Shown: positions 32,511 through 44,287, numbered from the stretch's first letter. The stretch: DNA of 58,802 nt from Chara braunii (GCA_003427395.1 BFEA01000034.1:361038-419839); one strand, 5' to 3'. Numbers and translations: made by a program. Notes: a model not told the origin generated them from the sequence alone.

Positions 32511-32585
32511 TCATGGCCCCTGCGCAAGGATGACACGCATAAATTGAGAAATGGTTCGAATTAAAAAAAAAGAAAAAAAAAAAAG
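32511..32585 (+). pseudogene. U6 snRNA retropseudogene, 3' half, A-tailed
   Basis: CATGGCCCCTGCGCAAGGA, TGACACGCA and GAGAAATGGTTC match the 3' half of U6 snRNA. An A-rich tail follows instead of the U6 terminator. It is 5'-truncated and lies against a minus-strand LINE fragment. No clear target-site duplication was found. Confidence 0.88.
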
Positions 32586-32831
32586 GAAGAAACTTCCAAA
32601 ACTAGAAGAGAGGATACAGGAAATACAAGAGGGAATATCTGCTTCGTGGCCTCAGCTTCTGATACACAACTCAGTGGCACCAACGGGTCTACTGGATTCT
32701 GATTAGTCATCATCTATCTCTATTTCATGACCTCAATCATCCACTCTATCATCCTGAATCATCCTAAATCATCCTCAATCATCCCAAATTATCATCAATG
32801 ATTATCAATCATGAATGTATTTCCATTATAA

Positions 32832-32905
32832 GGGACGCTGGGCCCGGTTCCCAGCGCGTGCTGCTCCCCACGAATAGATTGGAGCAATTAAAAAAAAAAA
32901 AAAAA
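32832..32905 (+). mobile_element. Hairpin tail module, short type, with A-run
   Basis: GGGAC, GCTGGG-CCCGGTT-CCCAGC, the spacer CTGCTCCCCACGAATAGATT, GGAGCAATT and 16 or so As. A clean stand-alone copy. Confidence 0.82.
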
Positions 32906-32913
32906 GGTGTGCC

Positions 32914-32990
32914 CCACGTGGTCAATGGGGATTGAACCCACAACCTCCAGAATGTCACTTGTGCCTAACCAACTGAGTTCAGCCCCTTGC
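32914..32990 (-). mobile_element. tRNA-like SINE head
   Basis: On the minus strand an A-box-like TGAACTCAGTTGGTTAGG is followed by a good B box, GGGTTCAATCCCC (32927-32939). Spacing is tRNA-like but with insertions in the middle, so it is a SINE head and not a working tRNA gene. Confidence 0.6.
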
Positions 32991-33067
32991 TCAACAGGAA
33001 CTTGACTCATAAGATTCAGAAAATAAAAAAAAATAAAAAAAAGGGTTACCCAAGATACTTACTAACG

Positions 33068-33150
33068 CATACCAAGCAGCCTAGCTCAGTTGATTAGGCA
33101 CACTAGTGCCATTTAGGAGTTTGTGGGTTCAATCCCCACTGACCGCCTGG
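33068..33150 (+). mobile_element. tRNA-like SINE head
   Basis: TAGCTCAGTTGATTAGG (from 33082) and B box GGGTTCAATCCCC (33125-33137) are followed by CACTGACC. It shares GGAG..TGTGGGTTCAATCCCC with the opposite-strand copy at 32914-32990. A further inverted head, ccaaccaactgagatag, starts at about 33164. Confidence 0.6.
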
Positions 33151-33190
33151 GCACGCCTAGTGCCAACCAACTGAGATAGTTGGCTCGCTC

Positions 33191-33897
33191 CTCCCGGTCT
33201 GTATTGGTAGGGTCTTTGGCCATCACGGGTATGTGTGTGACACTGTGTGTGTCTATATGTGTGGGGTTGTGTGTAGACGTTGCTGTTACTCGATGGGCCC
33301 GGGGGTAGTAGATGGGAACTGCAGCTACTGGCAAAATAGTTGGTCTTTGAAAGGGCGGCCTCATCCTACTGCGTGACCACCGTCGATTAGGGCGGGGGGC
33401 AACATGCATCCCCTTGATTGTGAGAGGTGCATATGCTTGCAGCGGTCCCCTGTAGAGGCTTAGGAGTAGGTAGTAAGACGTGAAATTGAGAGAAGAATAT
33501 AGCTTAGCTTTAGAAAATTAGATACCTACTGACATTTTCGGCGAGGGCTGTCAGAAAAGTCCTGTTCGGTCGTCAGTCTGACTACGAAACGGACGGGGAT
33601 CGCAATCACAAAAAGAACAGACCCATGTACGTCCTGTCTCTTCCGAGAGTATCCCAAATGAGACCCCTCCCCATGTGTCCAAACTGGTACAAGTTGAAAT
33701 AAACGGACGACATCGGAACTTGAAAAGAAATCCATCAAACAACAGTGACGATGTGCTGGTATGAGGTCAATTCCTTGAATCAAGGCTTATTATGAATTTT
33801 TACAGGAACTACAAATGATTACACAGCTACAGAAAGTACAATAGCCCAGAGCTGCATGCATCTCGAAAAACGGGTTTTGAAGGCTAACCCTTAGATC

Positions 33898-33900
<3 letters not shown>
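33191..33900. other. Unassigned DNA
   Basis: I see no gene, repeat family or RNA gene that can be supported in this stretch, apart from a short GT-rich part at 33225-33275. Confidence 0.4.
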
Positions 33901-33942
<42 letters not shown>

Positions 33943-34170
33943 NNNNNNNNNNNNNNNNNNNNNNNNNNNNNNNNNNNNNNNNNNNNNNNNNNNNNNNNNN
34001 NNNNNNNNNNNNNNNNNNNNNNNNNNNNNNNNNNNNNNNNNNNNNNNNNNNNNNNNNNNNNNNNNNNNNNNNNNNNNNNNNNNNNNNNNNNNNNNNNNNN
34101 NNNNNNNNNNNNNNNNNNNNNNNNNNNNNNNNNNNNNNNNNNNNNNNNNNNNNNNNNNNNNNNNNNNNNN
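33901..34170. repeat. (TG)n microsatellite ending in a 228-base assembly gap
   Basis: TG dinucleotides fill 33901-33942, followed by Ns at 33943-34170. The gap is of unknown true content, and linkage across it depends on the assembly. Confidence 0.97.
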
Positions 34171-34424
34171 GGGGGGAAGAATTTGTGGGTTTTGATGCGA
34201 AGTACAAATCCAGTAGCCCGCACTGACATTGAGGCACACGTGGAGTGTCAGATTGTGCGTGCAGGATGGGGAGCTTACCAATCAATCCTTTTTCTCCCAA
34301 ACAGCTCTCGCGCCGTGGCAGCATTCCTGGTGAGCCTTTCGCAGACAGATCTCCCGTCGTGGTTATCACCCTTTCCTCGCATTTGCTTGTTTGCAGCCTG
34401 GCCAAAATTTCCACGGTACCAACG

Positions 34425-34475
34425 GGCCTAGCTCGGTTGGTTAACCGGTGCACTGTTGAAATACAAACCCAAGTT
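34425..34475 (+). mobile_element. tRNA-like SINE head (fragment)
   Basis: GGGCCTAGCTCGGTTGGTTA with A-box-like TAGCTCGGTTGG (34429-34440), then CTGTTGAAATACAAA. The latter phrase also occurs in the head at 27400. No good B box remains. Confidence 0.45.
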
Positions 34476-35000
34476 CTTTTCTATTTTTATGTTTTCCCAG
34501 AGGAATGAGCAATACATTATGAAACATAAATCAGTTGAGGCGGGGGTCCTCATATTCTACCTGGGAGAACATGGACACTGGGAGCATTACCCAGTTTCGC
34601 TTACAGAGAACACAGCCCTGAGGGGACCAACCCCCGAACAAAACACAGAGACACAGAGCATGCTCTGGGAGAGATACAACTGCCTGAGCTAAGCTCAAGT
34701 TGATACTACCCCTAACTCAGGGCAGCGGAACTAGTGTTCTGATCTGAGAAACTGGCACTCCAGCCGGACCCCCCAAACCACCATCTGCTGCCCTCCTACT
34801 GCGGAGGTAGAACGGATCGCCCAGGTACTTACCCCTCAACAACCATGGAGCCAAAACAACCTTTCCTCCCTCAACCTTCGCCAACCTATCCTGGATGGCC
34901 CATATTCTTAAAAACCACGATAGTCCAGTGGTTCACTGTTGGGTTCAGAGAACCTTCCGTCTCCAATCTGCCTCGATGGCCCATCGGATAGGCATCTTAA

Positions 35001-35199
35001 ACCACCAGTACTTGGCCCAGCTATCGCAGCCGAGCCTGGAAGTGCCCTGCGCACCGTTTCCCGCCAAAGCGCCAATTCCATTTTTGTTTTCGAAAAGGCT
35101 GGCGGCGCCAGCCTTCTAGGTCCGGTTGCCCGAAGCGCGAACTTCACGTAGCGTTAACGCTAAAGCCCGCGGCTGATATATGGGCCAAGTACTGGTGGT
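35001..35199. mobile_element. TIR/TTAA MITE, 199 bp
   Basis: The left end ACCACCAGTACTTGGCCCA is the perfect inverse of the right end, and TTAA flanks both sides (34997-35000, 35200-35203). Inside is a perfect hairpin AAGGCTGGC-GGC-GCCAGCCTT (35095-35115). The last ~35 bp (GCGGCTGATA...TGGGCCAAGTACTGG) match the right end of the repeat at 46.9 kb, which defines a family. No coding capacity. Confidence 0.88.
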
Positions 35200-35677
35200 T
35201 TAACAGAGGCCTTGATGGCCTTGTCTGAAATGAATTGACCTTCGAAGGTGTTCTTGTTTCATACTTCCCATATGACCAGAAAGAGGCAGGCTCTGAGGGC
35301 CTGGGCAACATAACCCTACCCCTTGTCCAAAGCCAGCCCATTTGGAACTCCGCCGAACAAAATCCAGCAATCATTCTAGTCACAAGCCAGCCCACTGACG
35401 CAAAGGGGGGAAAAAAGCCGGCCCACCACTGATGCAAGATCAGTAGACCGAAGCGTGTCCTGTTTTATAAAAAAAAGAAAAAAGAAAAAAGATACAAGAC
35501 CAGTGGGTATTCCACCATGTCTAGATTCTTCGTGTGAGCGGGCAGTGCAGCCACGAGTGCATATTTCACTCGAAGGGCCACTTGCACCTGGTGCATTGAA
35601 TCTGGATCTTCATTCCCCTTTCGACAGACCCAAGCTCCAGTCCAGATGCATATCAGATGAACAAAATGAAGTAATTC

Positions 35678-35734
35678 GGAATTACCTGGGGCCGGTTAGT
35701 TCGATTATGATATCTCAAGGTCGTCGCCCTTTTC
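35678..35734 (+). mobile_element. tRNA-like SINE 3' end (fragment)
   Basis: gaattacctggggccggtta, gttcgattatgatatctc and aaggtcgtcgcccttttc match the 3' domain of the family at 27164-27315. Confidence 0.5.
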
Positions 35735-35822
35735 AAAAAGAGAGGGATTCTGATAAAAGAAGTTCCCATCGTGCACATCCATATCCAGATTTAATTGAAT
35801 GTACCGCTGAAAGCAAGCAGTG

Positions 35823-35840
35823 GTCCTTCGGGACATCCGT

Positions 35841-35872
<32 letters not shown>

Positions 35873-35930
35873 GGCCCCTGTGCAAAGATTGCACACATAA
35901 ATAGAGAACTGGTCCACATTAAAAAAAAAA
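35823..35930 (+). pseudogene. Nearly full-length U6 snRNA retropseudogene
   Basis: GTCCTTCGGGACATCCG, TTAAAATTGGAACGATACAG, AGAAGATTAGCATGGCCCCT and the 3' part match U6 snRNA with scattered changes. The ACAGAGA box is intact (35856-35862). A 10-A tail replaces the terminator. GAAAGCAAGCA occurs on both sides (35809-35819 and 35947-35957), a perfect 11-bp target-site duplication. This is a LINE-type retrocopy of U6 RNA, probably not transcribed. Confidence 0.93.
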
Positions 35931-35957
35931 GGAAAACAGAAAAAAGAAAGCAAGCAT

Positions 35958-36806
35958 TGTATTTTTGTGGACAGCTTTCTGTCAGTTTCCGACAATCGCG
36001 GAATTAAGTACTTGAGACGTCGCTCCACTACACAATGTTCTATATGTATCTGAGCCTCATCTCTGTACATCCAAAATGTTTGAGTCGTACGAATGCACCT
36101 GGTCCAAAGAGCATCCAAATGTATGTAGAATGTTGACTAGGTCCTTTATGTCGTTGGCGGGATAAATTCTGGAACTTACCCCAAGGTTAGCGATCATGCA
36201 AATGCATCCAATGATGATGCTATTGCGACGGAGCAGTCACGTAAAGGAGAAGGAGATTGTGCTGCATTTGCCCAGTGAGAGTATAGCACACGACTCGTAA
36301 AAATGTACAAAGCAAAGCAAAAGCCTTCACTTACATAAGAACGAATCAATGGAGCCTTCAAACTGGGAGCCACTTTGGGGCTGCTCTTAAAACCTCCCTA
36401 AGCGTTGCCCCCACACTCTAAAGAAGAATCAATGGGGAGTTAAACCGCAAGCACACGGCCCCAGCCTTGCAGAAAGTTTTTGTCGTCACAAGCAAAACTC
36501 CGGTGTGGGGCGCCGTTGAAAAAAAGAATTGGCGGCCTCCGAAGTGGTGCGCGTCTCGTGCTGATACCCGCAGGCCGATGTGTGGTGTACTGGTGCTTTA
36601 AGGACTTGGGTGGTCAGCGGGATCGAGTTGAAAAGCTCCAAGTCGGACTCTTCAAGCAGTCCGATGTGCAATACTTCCGTTAATGCTGCTGTTGCTAGGG
36701 TTCAGAGAAACCAGCAATGCTGTTAATGCCATGGCGCTGTGAGAGTAGCAAGAACATACGTAAGAATGGATAATGAGTTTCAATAAAGCCTTTCATTTTT
36801 TTTTCC
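35958..36806. other. Unassigned DNA
   Basis: No gene is supported. A weak TIR-like pair (TTAAACCGCAAGCAC at about 36440 and GTACTGGTGCTTTAA at about 36591) may be a decayed member of the TTAA family. Confidence 0.35.
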
Positions 36807-36933
36807 TTTTTTTTTTAACCGACCTTGGGGTACCAGGTGGGGTGATAAGAGCACCTTCCCTGGAAGCCCACTGCCGGATGTTCCAGTTTATTGGTGCGGA
36901 GCGGCACCTGCTGGAAACTGGGTCCACCGTCCC
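36807..36933 (-). mobile_element. Hairpin tail module, long type
   Basis: On the minus strand: HP1 GGTGGA-CCCAGTT-TCCAGC (one mismatch), spacer, then HP2 with CCAGG/CCTGG and GGTG/CACC around loop CTCTTAT, and an A-run (36807-36816 on plus as T). The HP2 stem bases differ from those of other copies, while the loop is kept. Confidence 0.78.
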
Positions 36934-37284
36934 ATGATACATGATAATTGACAATGTCTGAACGTGTGTGAATGTCAGGGCCACTGCCCGTCATACTGAG
37001 TCAATAAAGCATTTTCACTCAAGTACTCCCAGCATTTCATGTACTATCATCTAGAAAGACTGATGTGTTAGTCGTCACTGAATTAAACAAAGGAAAAAGT
37101 GGCTTAGACCAAGTTCACGCTCCTCAACGGGTTTCCCAGAGTAAGCAATGTGCTAGAATGTGCTAGGCACTCTTTTCTTTTTCTCGTTCCTTTTCTGTCA
37201 TCTTCCCGGAAGCAAAAAAGGCTCATTCCATACTTTACTTTTAGAAATACTCGCTGTCAGGAATGGACTGATTCTTTGTGTTAA

Positions 37285-37421
37285 GGGATGCTGGACTGGT
37301 TTCCAGCAGGTGCTGCTCCCCACCAATATGATCGGCGGCACAAGCGCTTGGGTGGTACCTGGAGGTGCTCATATCACCCCCGGATATCACCCCTAGCGCG
37401 GTGTTAAAAATAAAAATAAAA
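37285..37421 (+). mobile_element. Hairpin tail module, long type
   Basis: HP1 GCTGGA-CTGGTT-TCCAGC, the usual CCCCACCAATA spacer, then HP2 with stem GGAGGTG/CACCCCC around CTCATAT and an outer GCGCT/AGCGC pairing. The end is A-rich (TTAAAAATAAAAATAAAAG). Confidence 0.78.
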
Positions 37422-37914
37422 GAGTAAACATACTTTCTTCATTGCGCAAGGATGTGGAAAGACACCCCACCCTTGAACTTGTGGAAGGACATACTCACAG
37501 CTGCACAACTTTCCCAATCTTTTCCATGACAGACATGTCCAGGTACTCACACAATGTCATGCTCTTTTGAGTCTTTTCAACCCAGACAATGTCATGTCTT
37601 TTCATCAAAACTCCCCTTCCCTAGCGTGCAACAATTCCTGAAGTTGGGGACTGAAAAAAACACTGTAGTTTGTTTGCTTTTGCCTATTGATGTTTTTCAT
37701 GTTTGTATTATGAGCCTGCATTGTTTGTTTCCAAAATTTTCCACCATGCTGCTTCTGGCGATGTGCCAAAAAACCTTGAATTTCTGGCCTTCCATTAACC
37801 ATCTTTCTGCTGTTGGAACAGTCCCACCCACACCCCCACATACACCCACACACACATACTCACCCACCAACCCACACACACACACACTAATATCATATTA
37901 TGAAGTTCGTTGCT

Positions 37915-37995
37915 AATGGTTGCCGTTGGGGTTGGAACCTACGCACAGATTTGAAATACGCAATTGCCTGCTCTAATACCACTCAGGTGAGATGG
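37915..37995 (-). mobile_element. tRNA-like sequence (SINE head or relic)
   Basis: The minus strand reads TGAGTGGTATTAGAGCA (A-box-like) and GGTTCCAACCCC (B-box-like). The middle is irregular, so it is not a credible tRNA gene. Confidence 0.4.
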
Positions 37996-38109
37996 GTCCC
38001 TGTGTGGTTTTGGGGACTGTTTTTTTATGGAGTGTATCCGACATCAGGTAGCTGGCAGGTCAGGATGTGCCCGTGTGTCCAAACCCTAACGTTGCACGGT
38101 GTGGCAGGC

Positions 38110-38930
38110 CGGTCCAGCCCCGCAGTTTTCAAGTGCCAACGTTGGCGATTTTTAGCGCTCAGAAGAATAAAAAAAAAAAAAAAAAAAATTAAGATCCTGT
38201 AGATTACGTTGTGATCTTTCCAGGAAAAATATCAAAAAATGAAAAAAAAAAAACTAGACCGTGAAATAAATGTCGCGCCGTTTCGTTGCATTCTCCATTT
38301 TTGCCATTCTGGCACGTGTTGGAGAACGGGAAAAGTACCCCAACTGCCGCGATTTTTTGCGCTCAGAAAAATGACTCCACAACTCTGAAATTTGAAGGGC
38401 CTGTAGGTTTGGTCATGGTCTTTCCACGAAAAATATTTTAAAATAAAAAAATATATATTTAAGATCGTGAAATAAATGCCGTGCCAATTCGTCCTATATT
38501 CCATTTTTGGTGTTTTTTTATGCTCTATCACGTGTCGGGCAACGGAAAAAGTACCCCGACTTCCGAGATTTCTTGCGCTCAGACGGATGAATCCATAACT
38601 CTGCAAATTGAAGGCCCTCTAGATTTGTTCGTGATCTTTCCACGAAAAATATTTAGAATTTTTTTTTAATTATTTAAGATCGTGAAATAAGTGCCGCGCC
38701 AAATCATCTCACTTCTCATTCTTGCCACTTCACCACGTGTGGCCCAAAAGGAAAACTACCCCAACTTCAACGGTTTTTCACGCCGAAAGCAAAGCGTCAA
38801 GAAATCTGAAAATGGGAGGGTATGTAGATTTCGACGTGATCTATTCAGGAAAAATATTTAAAAAAAATAAAAAATAATAATTTCAACTGCGAAAAAATAT
38901 AACGGCGGCAATTCGATGCATGTACATTTT
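38110..38930. repeat. ~210-bp tandem repeat, about four diverged copies
   Basis: The mark gcgctcaga (and its variant cgccgaaag) occurs near 38153, 38358, 38574 and 38779, 205-216 bp apart. Each unit contains gatctttccacgaaaaatat and gtgaaataaatgccg-like phrases, and three repeat a cacgtgt-like site followed by aaaagtacccc. A-rich runs occur at the same place in each unit. Confidence 0.8.
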
Positions 38931-39180
38931 TGCCGCTTGCCAGCTCTCCCCACTGTGGTACCAGTAGCCCTCATGAACCTGTGCTACCGGTCCCCCCAAA
39001 TTTCAAAAGGAGGGGATAGTGGTGGTTTAACAACTTTAACTATTTATAAGGGGAAAAAAAAATTATGGGCACTTCTTAGGGGGTGCAGGTTTTGTGTGGT
39101 GATGCATGATATGGATCCAAGTCCGAAGTATGGGGGGCCGGGGGCTGGCCTGCTACTTCCAAAAAAAACAATTACTCTGT

Positions 39181-39209
39181 GACACACACACACACACACA
39201 CATGTGACA

Positions 39210-39302
<93 letters not shown>

Positions 39303-39443
39303 ATAAACACACATACACACACACACACATACAGAGACAGACAGACAGGCAGACAAACACATACACACACAAACACATGGGGGCACACAGATGCATACAC
39401 ACACACACACACGTGATACACACACGCACATGCACACACACGC
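39181..39443. repeat. (CA)n microsatellite with variants
   Basis: CA dinucleotides, nearly perfect at 39214-39297, then interrupted by tacaca, gaca and aaaca variants to 39443. It passes without a break into the pentanucleotide satellite (cgcactctac). Confidence 0.95.
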
Positions 39444-42400
39444 ACTCTACACTACGACACTCTCTACTCTACTACACTCTACTCTACGAAACTCTACTCT
39501 CCTCTACGCCACTCTACTCTACTCTACGACACTTTACTGTACGCACTCTACTCTACCCTACTCTACTCTACTCTACTCTACTCTACTCTACTCTATGACA
39601 CTTTACTTGACTCTACTCTACTCTACTCTACTCTACTCTGCTCTACTCTACTTTTCTCTACTCTGCTCTACTCTACTTTACTCTACTCTATTCTACGACA
39701 CTCTACTCTAGTCGACGACATTCTACGACACTTTTTTGTACTCTATGAGACTCTACGACACTCAACGACACTCAACAAAACTCTGCTCTATGACACTCTA
39801 CTATGCTCTACTGTACGACACTCTACTCTACTCTACTCTACTCCACTCTACTTTACTCTACTCTACTCTACTCTACTTTACTCTACCCACTTTACTTTAC
39901 TCTACTGTGCTCTACGACACTCTACAACAATCTACTCTACGACACTCGACAACACTCTACGACACTCGACTACACTCTACTCCACAACACTCAACGACAC
40001 ACTACTCTACTCTATGACAGTCTACTCTACTCTACGACACTCTACTCTACTCTGCGGCACTCTACTCTACTCTACGGCACTTCACTTTACTCTTCTCTTT
40101 GACACTCTACTGTACTCGACTCTGTGAGACTGTACTCTACTCTACGACAATCTACTCTACTATACTTTGCGGGACTTTATGGCGATCTACTCTCCTCTAC
40201 AATACTCTACGACACGTTGTTGTACTCTACGATAGTATACTCTACTCTACCCACTCTATACTACTCTACTTTACTCTACTACACTTTACTCTACTCTACT
40301 GTACTCTACAATACTCTATTTTACGACACTCTAGTTTACTATACTTGACGACATTCGACTCTATTCTACTCTATGACACTTTACGACACTCCACGACCCT
40401 CTCTACGACACTCGACTCTACTCTAATCTACTCTAATCTACACTCTGCTCTACTCTATGACACTCAACTCTACTCTACAACACTCTATGACACTCTGCTT
40501 TACTCTACGACACTGTACTGTACTCTACTCTATAACTCTGTACTCTACTCTTCTTTACTCTACTCTACTCTACTCTACTCTACTATTCGACACTCTACAC
40601 TAATGTACTGTACTCCACTGTACTCTACTCTACTCTACGACACTCTACTCTACGACACTCTACTCTACTCTACGACACTCTACTCTACTCTACGACACTC
40701 TATGACACTCTACGACACTCTTTTGTAGTCTCTAACAGTCTACGACACTCTACCACACTCTACACAACTCAACTCTACAACACCCTACGACACTCTACTC
40801 TAGTTTATGACACTCTACTATACTATACTCTATGACACTCTACTCTACTTTACTCTACTCTGCTCTACTTTACTCTATCTACCCTACCCACTCTATTATA
40901 CTCTACTCTACTCTATTGTAAGACACTCTACAACACTCTACTCTACGACACTCTACTCCACGACACTCTACTCCACGACACTCTACGATACTCTACTACA
41001 CTCTACTACACTCTACGACACTCTATGACACTCTACTATACTCTACAACATTCTATTCTACTCTACGACACTGTAGGACACAACTCTTTCTACGACATCG
41101 TACTCTACTCTACTCTACGACATTCTACTCCACTCTACGACACTCTAGAACACCGTGCTCTACTCTACAACACTCTACTCTACGACACTACTCTACTCAA
41201 CGACACTCTACGACACTCTTTAACACTCCACTCTACTCCACTCTACTCTACGACACTGTACTCTACTCTGCGACATTCTACTTTTCTTTATGACACTCTT
41301 CTCTACGACACTCTAACATACTATACTGTACGACACTCTGCTTTACGATACTGTACTCTACTCTTCGATATTTTACTCTTCTCTATGATACTCTACTCTA
41401 CTCTACTCTACTTTACTCCACTCTACTCTACTCTACTCTACTCTACTCTACTCTACTCTACGACTACTCTACTGTACTCTACTCGACTCTACGACACTCT
41501 ACGACACTCTACTCTATGACATTCTACAACACTCTACGACATTGTAATCTACTCTATTCTTCTCGACGACACTCGATGACACTCTACAAAACTCTACTAT
41601 ACTCTACGACACTCTACTATGCGACACTCTACTATGCGACACTCTACTCTACTATACTCTATTCTCCGACACTATACGACATTGTACTTTACTCTACTCT
41701 ACTCTACCCACTCTACACTACTCTACTCTACTCTACTCTACTCTACTCTACTCTAAGACACTCTACAATACTCTACTCTACTCGACGACACTCTTCCATA
41801 CTCTACTCTACGACACTCTAATCTACGGCACTCTTCGACACTCTACGACACTGTACTCTACCACACTCTACGACACTCTACGACATTGTACGATACTCGA
41901 CTTTACTTTACTCAACTTTACTCTACCACACTCTACGACACTCTACTCTACTATACTCTACACTACGACATTATACGACACTCTACTTTACTCTACTCTA
42001 CTCTACAACACTCTACTTTACCCACTCTACATTATTCTACTCTACTATACTATACTATACTCTACTTTAAGACACTCTACAATACACTACTCTACGGCAC
42101 TCTACTCAACTCGACGACACTCTACCATACTCTACTCTACAACAATCTAATCTACGACGCTCTTCGACACTCGACGACATTCTACGACACTGTATGATAC
42201 TCGACTCTACTCTACTCTACTCTTCTCTACGATACTCTACATTGCGACACTCTACTCTACTCTACGACACTTCACTCTATTTTACTATACGACACTGTAC
42301 TCTACTCTACTCTACAATACTATTCTCTACTCTACGACAATCTACTCTATTACACTCTGCGGCACTTTATGACACTCTTTTCTACTTTACTCTACTGTAG

Positions 42401-43445
42401 GACACTCGACTCTACTCTACGACACTGTACTGTACTCTACTCTACTCTACTCTACTCTACTTTACTCTACTCTACTCTACTCTACTCTACTCTACTCTAC
42501 TCTACTCCACTGTACGACACTCTACTCTGCTCTAAGACACTCTACTCTACTCAACTCTACTCTACTACACTCTTCGACACACTTTTGTACTCTATGACAC
42601 TCGACGATACTCTACGACACTCTACAAAACTCTACGACACAGTTCTCTACTATACTCTACTCTACGAAACTATAATTTACTATACTCTACTCTACTCTAC
42701 TCGACTCGACTCTACTCTACTCAACTTTACTCCACACTACTTTACTTTACTCTACTCTACTCTACTCTACTCTACCCACTCTACTCTACTCTACGACACT
42801 CTATGACACTCTACTCTACAACACTTTACGACACTCTACTCTACTATACGACACTGTACTCTATCACACTCTACTCTACTATACTCTACCCTATCAACTC
42901 AACTGTACGACACTCTATGACACTCTACGACATTCTACTCTACTCTATCACACTATATGACAGTCTACTCTACTTTACTTTAGTCTCCTCTCCTCTCCTC
43001 TACTCTACTGTACTTCACTCTACTTTACTCTACTCTACCCACAATACTCTACTCTGCTCTACTACACTCTACTTTCTACTATATTACACTCTAGTCTACT
43101 CTAAGACACTCTACAACACTCTACACTACGACACTTAACGACACTCTACGACACTCTACTGTACTTTACAACATTTTATTTTTCTCTTTGACACTGTAGG
43201 ACACTCTACTCCACTCTACGACAATGTACTCCACTCTACGAAATTCTACTCAGCTCTACGACACTCTATGACACTTGACCCTCTACTCTACTCTACAACA
43301 CAGTACTCTACTCCACTCTACGACACTCTACTCTACTCAACGACACTCTACGACACTCTATAATACTGTACTTTACTGTACTCTACTTTACTCTACGATA
43401 CAGTTTCTACTCTGCGCCATTCTACTCTTCTCTATGACACTCTAC
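39444..43445. repeat. 4-kb pentanucleotide satellite of two words, CTCTA and CGACA
   Basis: Nearly every base fits a 5-bp register. The commonest word is CTCTA; the second is CGACA (with TGACA, CAACA variants), scattered irregularly, mostly singly between CTCTA runs. A 4-base slip, CTCTA-CCCA-CTCTA, recurs near 39886, 40245, 40888, 41706, 42019, 42775 and 43038. Long open frames here (LYSTL-type repeats) exist only because the words contain no stop codon. No genes. Confidence 0.96.
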
Positions 43446-43844
43446 TGAAGCGTCTCGCTCGAAGTCGGACGCACACAACAGGAAGGGATTTGCTTTATTT
43501 AATTTATTTCATTTAACGTTCGAAATCCTGTGTGACAGCCTGTTGGCTTTCTGGTCGCCTGAAGAGGCCCGACTAAAAAAAGTGCGACAGCGCGCGTGTG
43601 CACGGGAGATGATGCCAAGAAGACGATCATGGTGATGGTTAGGAGGTCGACAATCGAGGAGGACGAGAGGGAGGGGTGATGAAGAGAAAGTTGGAGGAGG
43701 GAGGAGCGAAGGAAGAGGAGGGAAGAGGAGTAGGGAGGACAAGGACTATGACAATGAGGGACGAGGATAGAGGATGAAGGCCGGAGGAAGAGGGAGGAGG
43801 GCGATGAGCATGGATGGAGGAGGAGGGAGGAGGGCAATGTGAAT

Positions 43845-43885
<41 letters not shown>

Positions 43886-44287
43886 TGCTCACCTTCGCGT
43901 AGCAGACGTATGCACTCCAACGAAGCTTCCCCGACGTGGCGAACTCAAAGACTGACTGCTGCACCATTTTTCTGTGGCGGCGCGTGAAATACCTACCACT
44001 TCGAATTCGAATTCCTGTTGTCACTGATGCAAGGGCATCACAGAAAGATGTGTGCCCCTTGTGAGGGCATTTCGAGGACAGACCGACGAAACGCCACCAG
44101 CGTTCCAGTAAGGGTATATCGGAAAGTTACGCCCCATGCTGACAGGGGCCTGCGGAAAATTCCAGAGGTCCGAGGGGCACAACAGGGTAAGTCAGCCTTC
44201 ACAGGGGGACGCCGCAAATAAACGCAAACTTCAGAGGCATTTCAAAAAATTTCTGAAAAGGAAAAGGAAAAGGAAAAAAAAGGGATC

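Noticed and set aside
32914-33150. Functional tRNA genes on both strands
   Set aside because: B boxes are good, but the arms do not close into an acceptor stem and the middle is too long. Treated as SINE heads.
39540-39560. Telomere-like CCCTA words in the satellite
   Set aside because: Single CCCTA and CCCA variants within CTCTA arrays; there is no CCCTAAA tandem run.
39044-39598. Cys/Val and Thr/His repeat proteins over CA and GT arrays (also at 33.9, 44.3 and 57.8 kb)
   Set aside because: Direct translations of dinucleotide microsatellites.
39444-43445. Long plus-strand open frames with LYSTL/LLYDT-type repeats
   Set aside because: They follow from stop-free pentanucleotide words in a satellite. 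No domain, and low complexity throughout.
43499-44024. Small ORFs around the 43.5-44.0 kb CA run
   Set aside because: Frames run through a microsatellite and a purine-rich tract; no recognisable protein.
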